DNA of 64,000 nucleotides from an uncultured Gammaproteobacteria bacterium (GTDB lineage: Bacteria; Pseudomonadota; Gammaproteobacteria; HK1). The translations under genes and the position numbers were made by a program. The notes under the pieces were generated by a model that did not search any database, was not told the origin of the DNA, and saw nothing but the letters and a program-made list of their open reading frames with translations. Below are positions 1 through 8,976 of the stretch, one piece after another (the stretch's first letter is position 1; the number at the start of each line of letters is the position of its first letter). The stretch lies in contig OY282353.1 in the NCBI GenBank assembly GCA_958295465.1, positions 4,889,001 through 4,953,000 of the forward strand, read 5' to 3'.

Positions 1-387
1 GGAGGTCGTCGATCCCGCCGCGGTCTCCACGCCGTTGACCCACGCCAACCGATGTCCGTCGCTTCGAAGTACGACCCCGTTGACGGTCACCGGGAGCGCC
101 GGCGGGCCACTTGCCGGGGCGGGCCGGGATTCGGAGCCGGTCCGCTCGGCGGCCGACTCCGCCTCCGTCCTGAAGTCGGGATCGTCGCGGAGCCGGTCGA
201 GCTCGATCCGCTGCTCCGGGCTCGAGAAGAGCCGGCCGATGCGCGGCTGCGCGTATGCATCGGCCGCCGGAAAGAGGAAAAGGAGAGCCAGGAGGACGCT
301 TCCTGGGATCCCGATCGACGCGCACGCGCTCCGGCGGCGGCGGACTACCGGTTGGAACGGGACGACGCAGGGCCCGCCGTCCGCCAT
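1..387 (-). CDS. mshK: MshK/PilP-like pilus biogenesis protein, C-terminus cut by window edge
   Basis: The gene starts at the ATG read from 387 and stays open to base 1, so at least 129 codons are present and the C-terminus lies outside the window. The N-terminus has basic residues, a hydrophobic stretch (LLALLFLFPAADAYAQ) and an Ala-x-Ala-like cleavage site, so it should be exported. The mature part carries the signature of small MshK-type pilus proteins: IGRLFSSPEQRIELDRLR, then VTVNGVVLRSDGHRLAWVNG. It is the most downstream visible gene of the minus-strand MSHA operon. The family role is in the periplasmic part of pilus assembly; the exact function is poorly defined. The spacer separating it from mshJ is unusually long and repeat-rich. 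Confidence 0.72.
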   Translation of the reverse strand, partial: MADGGPCVVPFQPVVRRRRSACASIGIPGSVLLALLFLFPAADAYAQPRIGRLFSSPEQRIELDRLRDDPDFRTEAESAAERTGSESRPAPASGPPALPVTVNGVVLRSDGHRLAWVNGVETAAGSTTS

Positions 388-815
388 GCCGGGGGGCGAA
401 CCGCGCACCGTCCGGGGGAACGCAAGGGCGGCTCCGGACGCTCCGCCCCGCTCCCGCGCGAGCCCATCAGGACGTCCTTCCCGGCCCGGCTGAACATGCC
501 CGCCACCCTGCGCCCGCCCACTGTCAGGATGGATTGTTTCCACGGCACGCCGGCCAACGCCCCGCGACCGCCCGAGCCGGCTCGGGCTCGGGCAGGTCGC
601 CATGTTGGTGGCCATAACGCTCCGTGACCGCACGAGCCTGCCGATTCGGCTGGGCGAGAGCACGGCCATGATCCCAATGCTCCCCGCCCACGCGAGCCTG
701 CCCTCCGGGGCCGCTTCGGGGGCGGGACGGGGGGCAACGCCTCGCGCGAGCCGGCTCACGCGACGCGGCGGCTGATCCGGTCGGCCTTTCGAGGCAACCC
801 CCCGCGCGAGCCGGC
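388..815. repeat. repeat-rich spacer after mshJ; degenerate ~60-bp repeat
   Basis: This 428-bp gap inside the pilus operon has no convincing gene. A motif of the form CGCGCGAGCCGGCTCACG recurs at 743-760 and 803-820, the second copy running through the mshJ stop codon, and weaker versions (CACGCGAGCCTGCC, CGCACGAGCCTGCC) sit about 60 and 110-120 bp further left. This looks like a decayed tandem duplication of the mshJ end. Around 468-505 the minus strand encodes AGMFSRAGKDVLMG, which matches a segment of the IS4-like transposase remnant at 60782-61258, so a scrap of that IS may be present. Confidence 0.5.
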
Positions 816-1418
816 TCACGTCCGCTCCTCGGGCCGGGCGAAGGTGATCCAGCGCAGATCACATTCCGCGGAGAGGTTGACCGCGCCGGGACGCATCACG
901 AAACCCGGACCGGCGCGACGGACGTCACAGCGCTCGATCCGATGCAGCCCCGTGTCCCGGGCCGTAAGCTCCCGGATCAGCCGCACGAGGTCGCCCTCGT
1001 GCAGCAACCCCGCCTCGAGTCGCACCACCGTGGCGAACGGCCGCCAGACCCCATCGAACACGAATCCGGCCTCGTACGCGGCCCGGCGCTCGATCCGGTA
1101 CCGGAGCGACGGCAGCCCCACCCGTGCGGCGGATGCGCGCAGGGTCTCGATCCACGCCAGCCGCCGCTCCTCTCCGATCACCCCCGCCGCCTGCAGCGCG
1201 CGGAACGGCGGCAGCCAGGTCTCGATCAGCCGTCTCTGATCGTCGATCGCCCGATACCGGGCCCTCGTCGATGCGAACCTCGCCTTCTGCCGCTCGTAGC
1301 CGCGCACCGCCTCGTCATGGAACCGGATCGCGCCGCCTGCCGCGACCGCCCCGGTGGCCAGGGCGAGCACGAGGAGGACGATGGAGCCGCGCGGCGCCGG
1401 CCAGTCGATCGCACGCAC
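816..1418 (-). CDS. mshJ: MshJ-like single-pass pilus assembly protein
   Basis: This 200-residue protein begins at a GTG preceded by a GAGGGG ribosome binding site. Residues about 12-31 form one transmembrane helix, followed by a charged coiled-coil-like segment (about 35-70) and a globular periplasmic domain, the topology of PilO/MshJ proteins that bridge the inner-membrane platform to the periplasmic parts of a type IV pilus machine. Assignment rests on topology and on position between the PilM/PilN-like gene and the mshK-like gene; sequence identity to MshJ is not obvious by eye. It shares the minus-strand operon with mshE, mshG and mshL. The gap to the upstream gene (212 bp) is long for this operon and holds a tandem repeat. 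Confidence 0.6.
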   Translation of the reverse strand: MRAIDWPAPRGSIVLLVLALATGAVAAGGAIRFHDEAVRGYERQKARFASTRARYRAIDDQRRLIETWLPPFRALQAAGVIGEERRLAWIETLRASAARVGLPSLRYRIERRAAYEAGFVFDGVWRPFATVVRLEAGLLHEGDLVRLIRELTARDTGLHRIERCDVRRAGPGFVMRPGAVNLSAECDLRWITFARPEERT

Positions 1419-1451
1419 CCGGAACCCCTCAACCCCGATTCACGGGCCGTG

Positions 1452-1607
1452 GACCGCTGCCGAGGAACCCCGCGACCCCTCCCCGCGCGCTACGACCACA
1501 CCGCGTCGCGCCGCCCCGGTCCGCCTCGCGACCGCTGCCGCGAAGCCCCGCGACCTCTCCCCGCGCGTCGCGGCCACACCGCATCGTGTAGCGCCACCTG
1601 CCCGTCC
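1452..1607. repeat. 78-bp direct repeat x2 at an operon junction
   Basis: Two imperfect copies lie at 1452-1529 and 1530-1607, both opening with GACCGCTGCCG and containing CCCCGCGACC then CTCCCCGCGCG and CACACCGC. The period of 78 bp is a multiple of three. The repeat fills most of the spacer between the end of the PilM/PilN-like gene (1631) and the start of the mshJ-like gene (1418), and no gene is visible in it. Confidence 0.75.
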
Positions 1608-1630
1608 CGCGGCCCCCGCCGGCCACCGGC

Positions 1631-3226
1631 TTACCCCTCCGCCCCATCGGGGACGGCGCCGCGCAACATCACGCGGATCTCGAACTCCGCGGCCCCGGCG
1701 GGTGTTCCGGCATCTCCGCTCAGGGTCCGTTCGGGGCTCAGATCGAGCGGGAACTTCACCACTTCGACGTGTTCGACGCCCGGCGAGGCCGCGAGCGTCC
1801 CGCCGAACCCCCGGATGGTGTCGAGCGCGGCGCGATGGTCACCGTCGAACGGCTCGATCCGCGCGCCGACGAGCGCGATCTGAAACAGGACCTTCGGATC
1901 GCGCCGCGGCTCCTCGCCGCCGGCGGGCGGCGCGGGGCGATGCCCGTCCTCACCGCCCACGCCGTCGTCCGAGGGCGCCTCCGCATCGTCGCCGGCCCGC
2001 CACGAGAGGCCGTCGATGCGCACCCGCGGGAAGCCGGCCAGGGCGTGGCTGACCAGCTCCAATAGATCGACGGGGTCCGTCCGGCGGCTGCGCAGGGCGC
2101 CGGCCGCGGAGACCACCCGTTCGAGGTCGGCCGGCTCCGCCGGCGCCGGCGGCAGCTCCGCCCGTGCCTCGCGGTACCGGTGCTCGTAGAGCATCGACTG
2201 CAACGCAAGGGTGCGTGCGTGTCCGCCTGCAATCACGCCTTCGAGGAACGTGACCCCGCCGAAGAGGCAGCCTCCGGCGACCAGCCCCGCGCTCGCCGCC
2301 TTCAGGAACGAGCGGGCCTGCAGCATCGAGAAATGGCGCGTCTCCCCGGGCGTCGCGTAGTGGTTCGGCGGCGCTCGCCGCTTCGCCAGGACGTGGACGA
2401 ACAGCCGATCGGCGGTCGGCTCGCCGCCCCACCGGCGCATCCCGAGCTTGCGCGCGACCGCGGCCAGATCCACGAGCGTGCATTCGCCCCGGACGTCGCC
2501 GCCGGCCTCGCGCCGCAATTCCTCCAGCGGTTCGCCATGGCTCAGCACGTGCACTTCGAGTCGGCCTTCGTCCGCCGCCGCGTGCAGGCTGCCCAGGTAG
2601 CGGCGGGTCCTCTCCACCTCCGCGAGGACGTGGGATCCGTGCCCGCCGGGGGCAAGGTCGGGCATGGCGGCGAGGCGCGACAACCGGAGCCGCCCGCGCC
2701 GGAAGCAGGTCTGCCGGAGCCCCCCGCCGGACTGGATCGAGACCACCAGCACGTGCTCGCCCCCGGCCCCGATGGCTTTCAGCATCGGCCCGGTGAGCAT
2801 CGCCGGCGAGCTGATGCCGGCCAGTGGAGCCGCATGCCGCGCCATCGGCGCGAGCCACGGGGCGAGGACCTCGGGGCGGGTGATCCCGCTGAACAGCACG
2901 CGGTCGTCGCGCCGGCCCTCCGGCTCCCGCCCCAGCCTCGTCGAATGGACGTAGCGCGCGTCCGGGAACGCCCGAGCCGCCCTGGCGCGAAGCAGCGCGC
3001 GGCGGTCCCAGGCGAGCACGTGGGGGATGGTCTCCTCACGAAAGTCTTCCACCACGTCGGCGAGAAGGCAGGTGACGTCGTTCGGGAACCGTTCGAGGTA
3101 GCGGGTGAACCGCGCGAGCCCCTCCTCGTCCGCTTCGAACGAGAACGGGTCGAGCAGCTTCGACCCGCGCCGGTGGTGCACGGTCAGCCGGGCGCCCGAT
3201 ACGACGAATGCCCGCCACGACGCCAT
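1631..3226 (-). CDS. PilM/PilN-like fusion (MshI-type) pilus assembly protein
   Basis: The protein of 531 residues starts at the ATG at 3226, which overlaps the last base of the mshG stop codon (TGATG), indicating translational coupling. Residues 1-300 form a cytoplasmic domain without obvious enzymatic motifs. One transmembrane helix follows at about 308-330, and a periplasmic domain of about 200 residues contains a low-complexity acidic linker (around residues 425-455). This order, a cytoplasmic PilM-like part joined to a membrane-anchored PilN-like part, is that expected for the MshI component of MSHA systems, which links the ATPase/platform complex to the periplasm. I infer this from topology and gene order; the actin-like motifs of PilM are not clearly recognisable. 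Confidence 0.55.
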   Translation of the reverse strand: MASWRAFVVSGARLTVHHRRGSKLLDPFSFEADEEGLARFTRYLERFPNDVTCLLADVVEDFREETIPHVLAWDRRALLRARAARAFPDARYVHSTRLGREPEGRRDDRVLFSGITRPEVLAPWLAPMARHAAPLAGISSPAMLTGPMLKAIGAGGEHVLVVSIQSGGGLRQTCFRRGRLRLSRLAAMPDLAPGGHGSHVLAEVERTRRYLGSLHAAADEGRLEVHVLSHGEPLEELRREAGGDVRGECTLVDLAAVARKLGMRRWGGEPTADRLFVHVLAKRRAPPNHYATPGETRHFSMLQARSFLKAASAGLVAGGCLFGGVTFLEGVIAGGHARTLALQSMLYEHRYREARAELPPAPAEPADLERVVSAAGALRSRRTDPVDLLELVSHALAGFPRVRIDGLSWRAGDDAEAPSDDGVGGEDGHRPAPPAGGEEPRRDPKVLFQIALVGARIEPFDGDHRAALDTIRGFGGTLAASPGVEHVEVVKFPLDLSPERTLSGDAGTPAGAAEFEIRVMLRGAVPDGAEG

Positions 3227-4428
3227 CAGATGCCGAGCCCGGTGATGAGGTCGTAGATCGGGCCGAGGACGGAGACGATCACGCAGAACAGGATCGCGCC
3301 GAGGACGAGAGTGATCGCCGGCCCGAGCACCGCCTGGAGCTGCTCCATCGATTCCGTCACGCCGCGGTTGTAGTAGCGGCTCACGTTGAGCAACGCGGTA
3401 TCGAGCCCGCCGGTGCTCTCGCCGAGCCTCAGCATCCGCAGCACCAGCGGCGAGAACAGCCCGGTCGCCTCGAACCCCGCGCTGATGGCGGCGCCCTCGG
3501 CGATCATCCTGCCCGCGCGGCGGGTGGCGTCCTCGACGGCCCGATTGCCGGCGAGGCCTTCGCAGATGCGGATGCACTCCAGCACCGTGATCCCCGATGC
3601 GTAGAGCAGCGCGAAGCTGCCCGCGAACCGGGCGAGGATGATCTTCTTCATGATCGGGCCGACCAGCCAGATCCGCAGCTTCCAGTCGTCCACCGCGCAG
3701 GCCGCGGCGGGACTGATGCGGCAGAGCGCCCAGGCGAGGGCGAGGGCGGCGATCGGCGCGGCCAGCAGGAGGTACCAGTAGGCGACGAAGACGTCGGAGA
3801 CGAGGATGAGCGCCCGGGTATGGGCCGGCAGCTCCCTCCCCATCCCCTCGATGAAGGAGACGAGCTGGGGCACGAGGTACGTCATCAGGAAGAGCACGAC
3901 GAGCATGACCACCGCACCGGCGATGGCCGGATACATGAGCAGCCGTCGCGCCATGGCCAACTGCTCGTTCTGCCACTTCAGGTGCTCGTTGAGGCTCCCG
4001 AGGATCTCCCCGAGCCGGCCCGACAGCTCGCCGGCCCGGACGAGGTTGACGAAGACGGCGCCGAACACCCGCGGATGCTCGCGCATCGCCCCCGAGAGGG
4101 TCTCGCCACCCTCCACCGATTCGACCATGGCCGCGAGCACTTCGCGCAAGCGCGGATTCCCGGCCGAGTCGCGCAGGGTCGCGAGCCCTTCGATCACCGG
4201 CACCCCGGCGGTCATGAGCTGCTCCATGTGGAAGCAGAATCCGACCAGATCCCCGCGGCGCACGCGACCCCGGCCCAGCGCGCGGGCCACCTTCGCTTCC
4301 CGGCAGGAGATGAGGTCGAGTCCCAGCCGCGAGAGGCGCCCTTCCAGATCGGCCGCGTTCACCGCCTCGATCCGGCCGGTGCGCCGGCGGCCCCCCTCGT
4401 CCATCGCCTTGTAGTGCATCAGGGGCAT
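3226..4428 (-). CDS. mshG: type II secretion/type IV pilus platform protein GspF/PilC family (MshG)
   Basis: The 400-residue protein is a full-length GspF-type inner-membrane platform protein. It has two T2SSF repeats (about residues 65-190 and 270-395) and three hydrophobic segments near 165-190, 215-240 and 370-395. Motifs such as GVPVIEGLATL, LVRAGELSGRLGEIL and LGESTGGLDTAL are typical. In pili of this class the protein sits above the hexameric ATPase and passes its rotation to the growing fibre. It lies 10 nt after the mshE stop codon and is coupled to the following PilM/PilN-like gene, so the three are probably translated together. Confidence 0.9.
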   Translation of the reverse strand: MPLMHYKAMDEGGRRRTGRIEAVNAADLEGRLSRLGLDLISCREAKVARALGRGRVRRGDLVGFCFHMEQLMTAGVPVIEGLATLRDSAGNPRLREVLAAMVESVEGGETLSGAMREHPRVFGAVFVNLVRAGELSGRLGEILGSLNEHLKWQNEQLAMARRLLMYPAIAGAVVMLVVLFLMTYLVPQLVSFIEGMGRELPAHTRALILVSDVFVAYWYLLLAAPIAALALAWALCRISPAAACAVDDWKLRIWLVGPIMKKIILARFAGSFALLYASGITVLECIRICEGLAGNRAVEDATRRAGRMIAEGAAISAGFEATGLFSPLVLRMLRLGESTGGLDTALLNVSRYYNRGVTESMEQLQAVLGPAITLVLGAILFCVIVSVLGPIYDLITGLGI

Positions 4429-4438
4429 GCGGGCGCCC

Positions 4439-6421
4439 TCACTCGCCGATCCGTCCGGTCAGATCGACCACCCGCGCGACCTCGCCGAGGCTGGTCAGCC
4501 CCTCCAGCACCCGGCGGACGCCATCCTCGGCGAGGGAGTGGAAGCCTCTGGCGCGGGCCGCCTTCGAAATCTCGCGAGTGGTGGCGCCGCGCGAGATCAG
4601 ATCGTCGATCCCGGCATCGAACCTCAGCAGCTCCACCAGCGCGAGCCGGCCCCGGTGGCCCTGGTGCTCGCAGCGGGCGCATCCTCCGGCCCGGTATACC
4701 GGCGGCCCCTCCGGCCGAGCTTCGAGGCCGAGGATCCGGCGTTCGAGCGGCGCCGGCTCGTAAGGCTCCCGGCAGTGCGCGCACAGCCTGCGCACGAGCC
4801 GCTGCCCCATGACGCCGATGATGTTGCCGGCCATGACCCCGGACGACACCCCAACCTCCGTCAGCCGGGCGATGACGCCGGCCGCGGAGTTCGCGTGCAG
4901 GGTCGAGTACACCTGATGGCCGGTCATCGCGGCCCGGAACGCCATCTCCGCCGTCTCCGCGTCGCGGATCTCGCCGATGAGGATGACGTCGGGGTCCTGG
5001 CGCAGCAGGCTGCGCACGCCGCTGGCGAAGGTCAGGCGGGCCGCCTCGTTGACCGCGGTCTGGCGGATCCTCTCCATCGGGTACTCGACCGGATCCTCCA
5101 GGGTCATGATGTTGACCGACCCGGCGTCGAGGTGATTCAGCATCGAGTAGAGGGTGGTGGTCTTGCCGCTGCCGGTCGGCCCGGTCACCAGGATGATCCC
5201 CTCCGGACGGGCCATCATGAGGCGCAGCGCGCCGAGCGCGTCTGCGTGCAGTCCGAGCCGGTCGAGGGCCACGATGCCCTTGTGCCGATCGAGGACCCGG
5301 AGCACGATGTTCTCGCCGAACGTCGTCGGCAGTGACGAGACCCGGAAATCCACCGCCCTCCCGGACACCGACAGGGAGATCCGTCCGTCCTGCGGGGCCC
5401 GCCTCTCGGCGATGTTCATCGACGCCATCACCTTCAGCCGGACCGCGATCGCCGCCCAGTGGTCGCGATGCAGGCTGCGGATCTGGCGCAGCACGCCGTC
5501 GATGCGGTAGCGGATGCGCAGGCATTCCTGCGCCGGCTCGAAGTGGAGGTCCGATGCACCCCTCTTGACCGCGTCCGAGAGCAGGGCGTTGACGAGCCGC
5601 ACCACCGGCTGGCTGTATTCGCCGCTCTCCGCCTCCAGGCTGCGCCGGTCGATCTCGCCGGTCTCGATCTCCTTCAGGATGCCGTCGATCGACAGCTCGT
5701 GCCCGTAGAGCCGACCGATCGCCTTGTCGATCTCCACCTCGCCCGCGATCACCGCCCGAACCTCCACCCCCGGATCGACGAGCGCCCGCACCTGGTCCAT
5801 GGCGATGACGTTGGACGGATCCGGTGTCGCCACGGTGAGCCGCCGCGATCCCGCGTCCCAGTCGAGCGCGAGCACGCGGTAGCGCCGGGCGATCTCCTTC
5901 GGCACGAGTTTCACCACGTCGCTGCCGATCACGGCGTCCGACAGATCGACGCTGTCGTACCCGTGCACGCCCGCGAGCATGTCGCGGATGACGCCCTCGG
6001 TGGCGAATCCGAGGCGCACCAGGATGCGGCCCAGGGGCTCGTGGCGGCGTTTCTGCTCGGTCAGGGCGATCCGGATCTGGTCCCCGCTCACCACGCCCTT
6101 CGCGACCAGCAGTTCGCCGATGTGGGGGATCCCCGGAGCGCCGCTCCGGGGCGTCGGGTGTGCGCCGGCGGACGCGGCCCTTGGGCCGGGGGAGGCGGCG
6201 CCCGAAGGGGCGATCCGGGCGCCGGATACCGGGGTGTCGGCCTCGGGGGAGACGGACCGCGCGCCGGACGACGCGGTGTCATCCCCGGGGGAGACGGACC
6301 GGGCGCCGGACGACGCGGTATCAGACCCGGGGGAGACGGACCGGGCGCCGGACGACGCGGTATCAGACCCGGGGGAGGCGATCCGGGCGCCGGCGGACGC
6401 GGCACGTACCCGGCCGGTCAT
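4439..6421 (-). CDS. mshE: MSHA/type IV pilus assembly ATPase (GspE/PilB family)
   Basis: The start is the ATG at 6421, which overlaps the TGA of the upstream TPR gene (ATGA); a longer reading frame exists but is only the upstream gene read in another frame. The 660-residue product has a repeat-rich N-terminus (16-71), a GspE-N/MshEN domain (about 98-235) and an ATPase core with Walker A GPTGSGKT (414-421), Walker B LLRQDPDVILIGEIRD ending at 487, a His box (TGHQVYSTLHA) and a zinc-binding tetracysteine (C547, C550, C581, C584). MshE powers pilus extension; in Vibrio the N-terminal MshEN domain binds cyclic di-GMP. The tandem 14-residue repeats at the N-terminus are not a normal family feature. 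Confidence 0.92.
   Translation of the reverse strand: MTGRVRAASAGARIASPGSDTASSGARSVSPGSDTASSGARSVSPGDDTASSGARSVSPEADTPVSGARIAPSGAASPGPRAASAGAHPTPRSGAPGIPHIGELLVAKGVVSGDQIRIALTEQKRRHEPLGRILVRLGFATEGVIRDMLAGVHGYDSVDLSDAVIGSDVVKLVPKEIARRYRVLALDWDAGSRRLTVATPDPSNVIAMDQVRALVDPGVEVRAVIAGEVEIDKAIGRLYGHELSIDGILKEIETGEIDRRSLEAESGEYSQPVVRLVNALLSDAVKRGASDLHFEPAQECLRIRYRIDGVLRQIRSLHRDHWAAIAVRLKVMASMNIAERRAPQDGRISLSVSGRAVDFRVSSLPTTFGENIVLRVLDRHKGIVALDRLGLHADALGALRLMMARPEGIILVTGPTGSGKTTTLYSMLNHLDAGSVNIMTLEDPVEYPMERIRQTAVNEAARLTFASGVRSLLRQDPDVILIGEIRDAETAEMAFRAAMTGHQVYSTLHANSAAGVIARLTEVGVSSGVMAGNIIGVMGQRLVRRLCAHCREPYEPAPLERRILGLEARPEGPPVYRAGGCARCEHQGHRGRLALVELLRFDAGIDDLISRGATTREISKAARARGFHSLAEDGVRRVLEGLTSLGEVARVVDLTGRIGE
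6209..6376 (-). repeat. 42-bp (14-residue) coding tandem repeat at the start of mshE
   Basis: Four copies of a 14-residue unit SPGSDTASSGARSV, the last diverged, occupy residues 16-71 of MshE. They sit immediately after the start codon, ahead of the conserved MshEN domain. The unit is low in complexity (Ser, Gly, Ala, Pro) and probably disordered. Confidence 0.8.
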
Positions 6422-8976
6422 CGGCGGCTGCCGGCCGGTACGGCGCCGGCCGGCTCCGGGAGAGGAGGCACGGGCGTGACGTCCTCGCCGGCGGACGGAT
6501 CCAGCGCGCGGATGCGCGCGAGCACCGCCGCGGTCGCGAAGCTCGCGGGACGGCTCCGGGCCAGCGCGAGCGCCTCGCGATAGAAGTCGAGCGCGCTCTC
6601 GTGCCGCGAGAGGTGATCGAGACTGACCGCGAGGTTGTGGGCGTAGTCGGCGTTCCCGCGGTCGAAGCGGTACGCGTCGAAGTACGATTGCTGCGCCTCG
6701 GGCCAGCGAGACTGCGCGGCGTAGGCGTTGCCGAGATCGAAATGCAGATGCGCGGCCTCCGGCTCGCTCCACAGGAGCGCCTTCAAGCGACTCTCGCCGC
6801 GCGCCGGATCCGGCTCCTCGATGGCGATCAGCGCCGCCCGCGCAACCGCGTCGGCGGGATGGGAGGCGAGGACCCGCGCGTAATGCCCGGCCGCCTCGCC
6901 CCGCCGGCCCGCCCGCGTCGCCACCGCCGCGAGCCCGAGCAGGGCGTCGCGGTTGCCGGGCTCGCGCCCGGCCACGGCGCGATACGCCTCCGCGGCCGAT
7001 TCGAGGTCGCCCGTGCGGAACGCTTCGTAGGCCCGCTCCAGGGAAGCCGCGACGTGATCGTCGCGTACCCCCTTCCTGATCTCGATGCCGGGGCCGGCGT
7101 CCGGCCGAAACTCCGCCCCGGAACGTTCCATCGCGGCGGCCGGACCACCGGCGGCCCCGACGACGCCGGGGGACCGAGACCCTTCGGGGCTCCGCGAAGT
7201 CGAGGTCTCGGTGATCGAGGCTGCCCGCGGCGAGGCCGCACCCTCCGGGGTCACGGCTTCGACTGCATGGACCCTCCGGGATCCCTCCCGCGTCTCCGGG
7301 CCGGAGCGCCCGGCGGCCAGGGACGCCGGAGGCAACTCCACCGGCCCCGCCGCCGGGACCGGCGGATGGCCGATCGGCCGGAGGGGTGTTCCCGTGGCTG
7401 GCCCCGCGGCCTCGCCCGTGGCCGCGTTCGCGGCCTGCACCGGGGCCAGATCCGCGATCGGCGCCGGCATCGGGGGCAGGCCCCGCACCAGGGCGGGCCG
7501 AACGAGCTCGGTCTTCCAGAGGTGGTACCCGCCGGCCGCCCCGGCCCCGACGGCGGCGAGCACCGACAATGCGACCCCGATGGCGCGACCCGCGCCGTAG
7601 CGCCGCGGCAGACCGCGGGGATCGAAGACCCGATGCGTGATCGAACGCGACTCACGGACGTCGGCCCGTTCGGGCAAGGGTCGAGAAGAACGCCGCTCTC
7701 GGGGGTCCGCACCGGCGACCGCGGTCCGAACCGGCTCGGGCGGCGCCGGGCGATGCGCAAGCCGGCCGGGATCATCCCCCGCCGACTCCAGCGCCGGTTC
7801 GATCGACGGCGGCGTTGCCGGCGCCCGTTCGCCTTCTCCCCCGACATCGATGCGCAGGGGACCTCCGATGGCCACGGTCGCGTCGTCCTCGATGCGGCGG
7901 TCGCCTTCTTCCCCGGCGTCAACGCGCAGGGGATGCGGCCAGTCGGTCCCGCCCGTGACCATCGACGTCCGCGTTGCCGGCGCCCGTTCGCCTTCTCCCC
8001 CGGCGTCGGCACGCAAGGGATGCGGCCAGTCGATCCCGCCCCGGACCGTGGCGCCGGCGCCGGCTCCCCGCACGCCGGGTTGCAGGTCGTGCGCGGAGAC
8101 GTGGACATTCCCCGTGGACGGCCAAGGCCGGTATCCAGTGGACCCGGGGAGGTCGTGCGCGGAGACGCCGGCATTCCCCGCGGTCTCACCGGAATCCGTC
8201 GTGTGCGCCGGCAAGGAGCGCTCGGAACGAGCGGGTCCGAAGCCGGGAGCGCCGGGATCGTCATCGTCCTTCGTCACGTGGACCGGAGCGAGCCGCCACT
8301 CCCCGGGCGCGGCGGGGACGGATGGCTCGTCATCATCGTACGCCACCGGCGACCGCGTGCCCGGATCGGTGCCGTCCCGGTTCGCACGGACAGGGCCGAG
8401 GTCTGACCACCCCAGCCCCTCGGAATCGAATGGATGGTCCACTCCGTCCGCCGCCGGCAGCGCTCGTGCATCCCCGGTCATCCTCAACGCATCCATCGGC
8501 GGGGTCATGGCCGTGCCCGGACCGGTGCCGTCCCGGTTCGCATGGACAGGGCCGAGGTCTGACCACCCCAGCCCCTCGGAATCGAATGGATGGTCAATTC
8601 CGTCCGCCGCCGGCAGCACTCGCACATCCCCGGTCATCCTCAACGCATCCATCGGCGGATTCATGGCCATGCCCGGATCGGTGTCGTCCCGGTTCGCATG
8701 GACAGGGCCGAGGCCTGCCCACTCCGGCCCCTCGGAACCGGATGGATGGTCAACTCCGTCCGCCGCCGGCAGCACTCGCACATCCCCGGTCATCCTCAAC
8801 GCATCCATCGGCGGATTCATGGCCATGCCCGGATCGGTGTCGTCCCGGTTCGCATGGACAGGGCCGAGGCCTGCCCACTCCGGCCCCTCGGAACCGGATG
8901 GATGGTCAACTCCGTCCGCCGCCGGCAGCGCTCGCGCATCCCCGGTCATCCTCAACGCCTCCATCGGCGGGGTCAT
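6418..8976 (-). CDS. TPR protein of the MSHA operon (MshN-like) with a long repetitive N-terminus
   Basis: The 852-residue protein starts at the ATG at 8976, overlapping the mshL stop codon (ATGA), and ends overlapping the mshE start. Residues 1-208 are four copies of a 52-residue unit; residues 210-460 are low complexity with further short repeats such as GGIDWPHPLR and RIDVGGEGERAPAT. A transmembrane helix follows at about 464-486. After a second low-complexity linker, residues about 640-830 form tetratricopeptide repeats, with motifs such as AYEAFRTGDLESAAEAYRAV and LHFDLGNAYAAQSRWPEAQ. Topology and position match MshN, a TPR membrane protein of MSHA clusters, but most MshN proteins lack the 460-residue cytoplasmic tail. 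No MshM-type ExeA ATPase gene is present in its usual place. Confidence 0.7.
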   Translation of the reverse strand: MTPPMEALRMTGDARALPAADGVDHPSGSEGPEWAGLGPVHANRDDTDPGMAMNPPMDALRMTGDVRVLPAADGVDHPSGSEGPEWAGLGPVHANRDDTDPGMAMNPPMDALRMTGDVRVLPAADGIDHPFDSEGLGWSDLGPVHANRDGTGPGTAMTPPMDALRMTGDARALPAADGVDHPFDSEGLGWSDLGPVRANRDGTDPGTRSPVAYDDDEPSVPAAPGEWRLAPVHVTKDDDDPGAPGFGPARSERSLPAHTTDSGETAGNAGVSAHDLPGSTGYRPWPSTGNVHVSAHDLQPGVRGAGAGATVRGGIDWPHPLRADAGGEGERAPATRTSMVTGGTDWPHPLRVDAGEEGDRRIEDDATVAIGGPLRIDVGGEGERAPATPPSIEPALESAGDDPGRLAHRPAPPEPVRTAVAGADPRERRSSRPLPERADVRESRSITHRVFDPRGLPRRYGAGRAIGVALSVLAAVGAGAAGGYHLWKTELVRPALVRGLPPMPAPIADLAPVQAANAATGEAAGPATGTPLRPIGHPPVPAAGPVELPPASLAAGRSGPETREGSRRVHAVEAVTPEGAASPRAASITETSTSRSPEGSRSPGVVGAAGGPAAAMERSGAEFRPDAGPGIEIRKGVRDDHVAASLERAYEAFRTGDLESAAEAYRAVAGREPGNRDALLGLAAVATRAGRRGEAAGHYARVLASHPADAVARAALIAIEEPDPARGESRLKALLWSEPEAAHLHFDLGNAYAAQSRWPEAQQSYFDAYRFDRGNADYAHNLAVSLDHLSRHESALDFYREALALARSRPASFATAAVLARIRALDPSAGEDVTPVPPLPEPAGAVPAGSRR
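8353..8976 (-). repeat. 156-bp (52-residue) coding tandem repeat x4
   Basis: Four copies of a 156-bp unit run from the start codon of the TPR gene. The protein unit begins M(T/N)PPM(D/E)ALRMTGD, continues through LPAADG and LGPV(H/R)ANRD, and ends TDPG. Copies 1 and 2 are nearly identical, as are 3 and 4, suggesting recent amplification. Every copy begins with a Met codon in frame. Confidence 0.92.
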
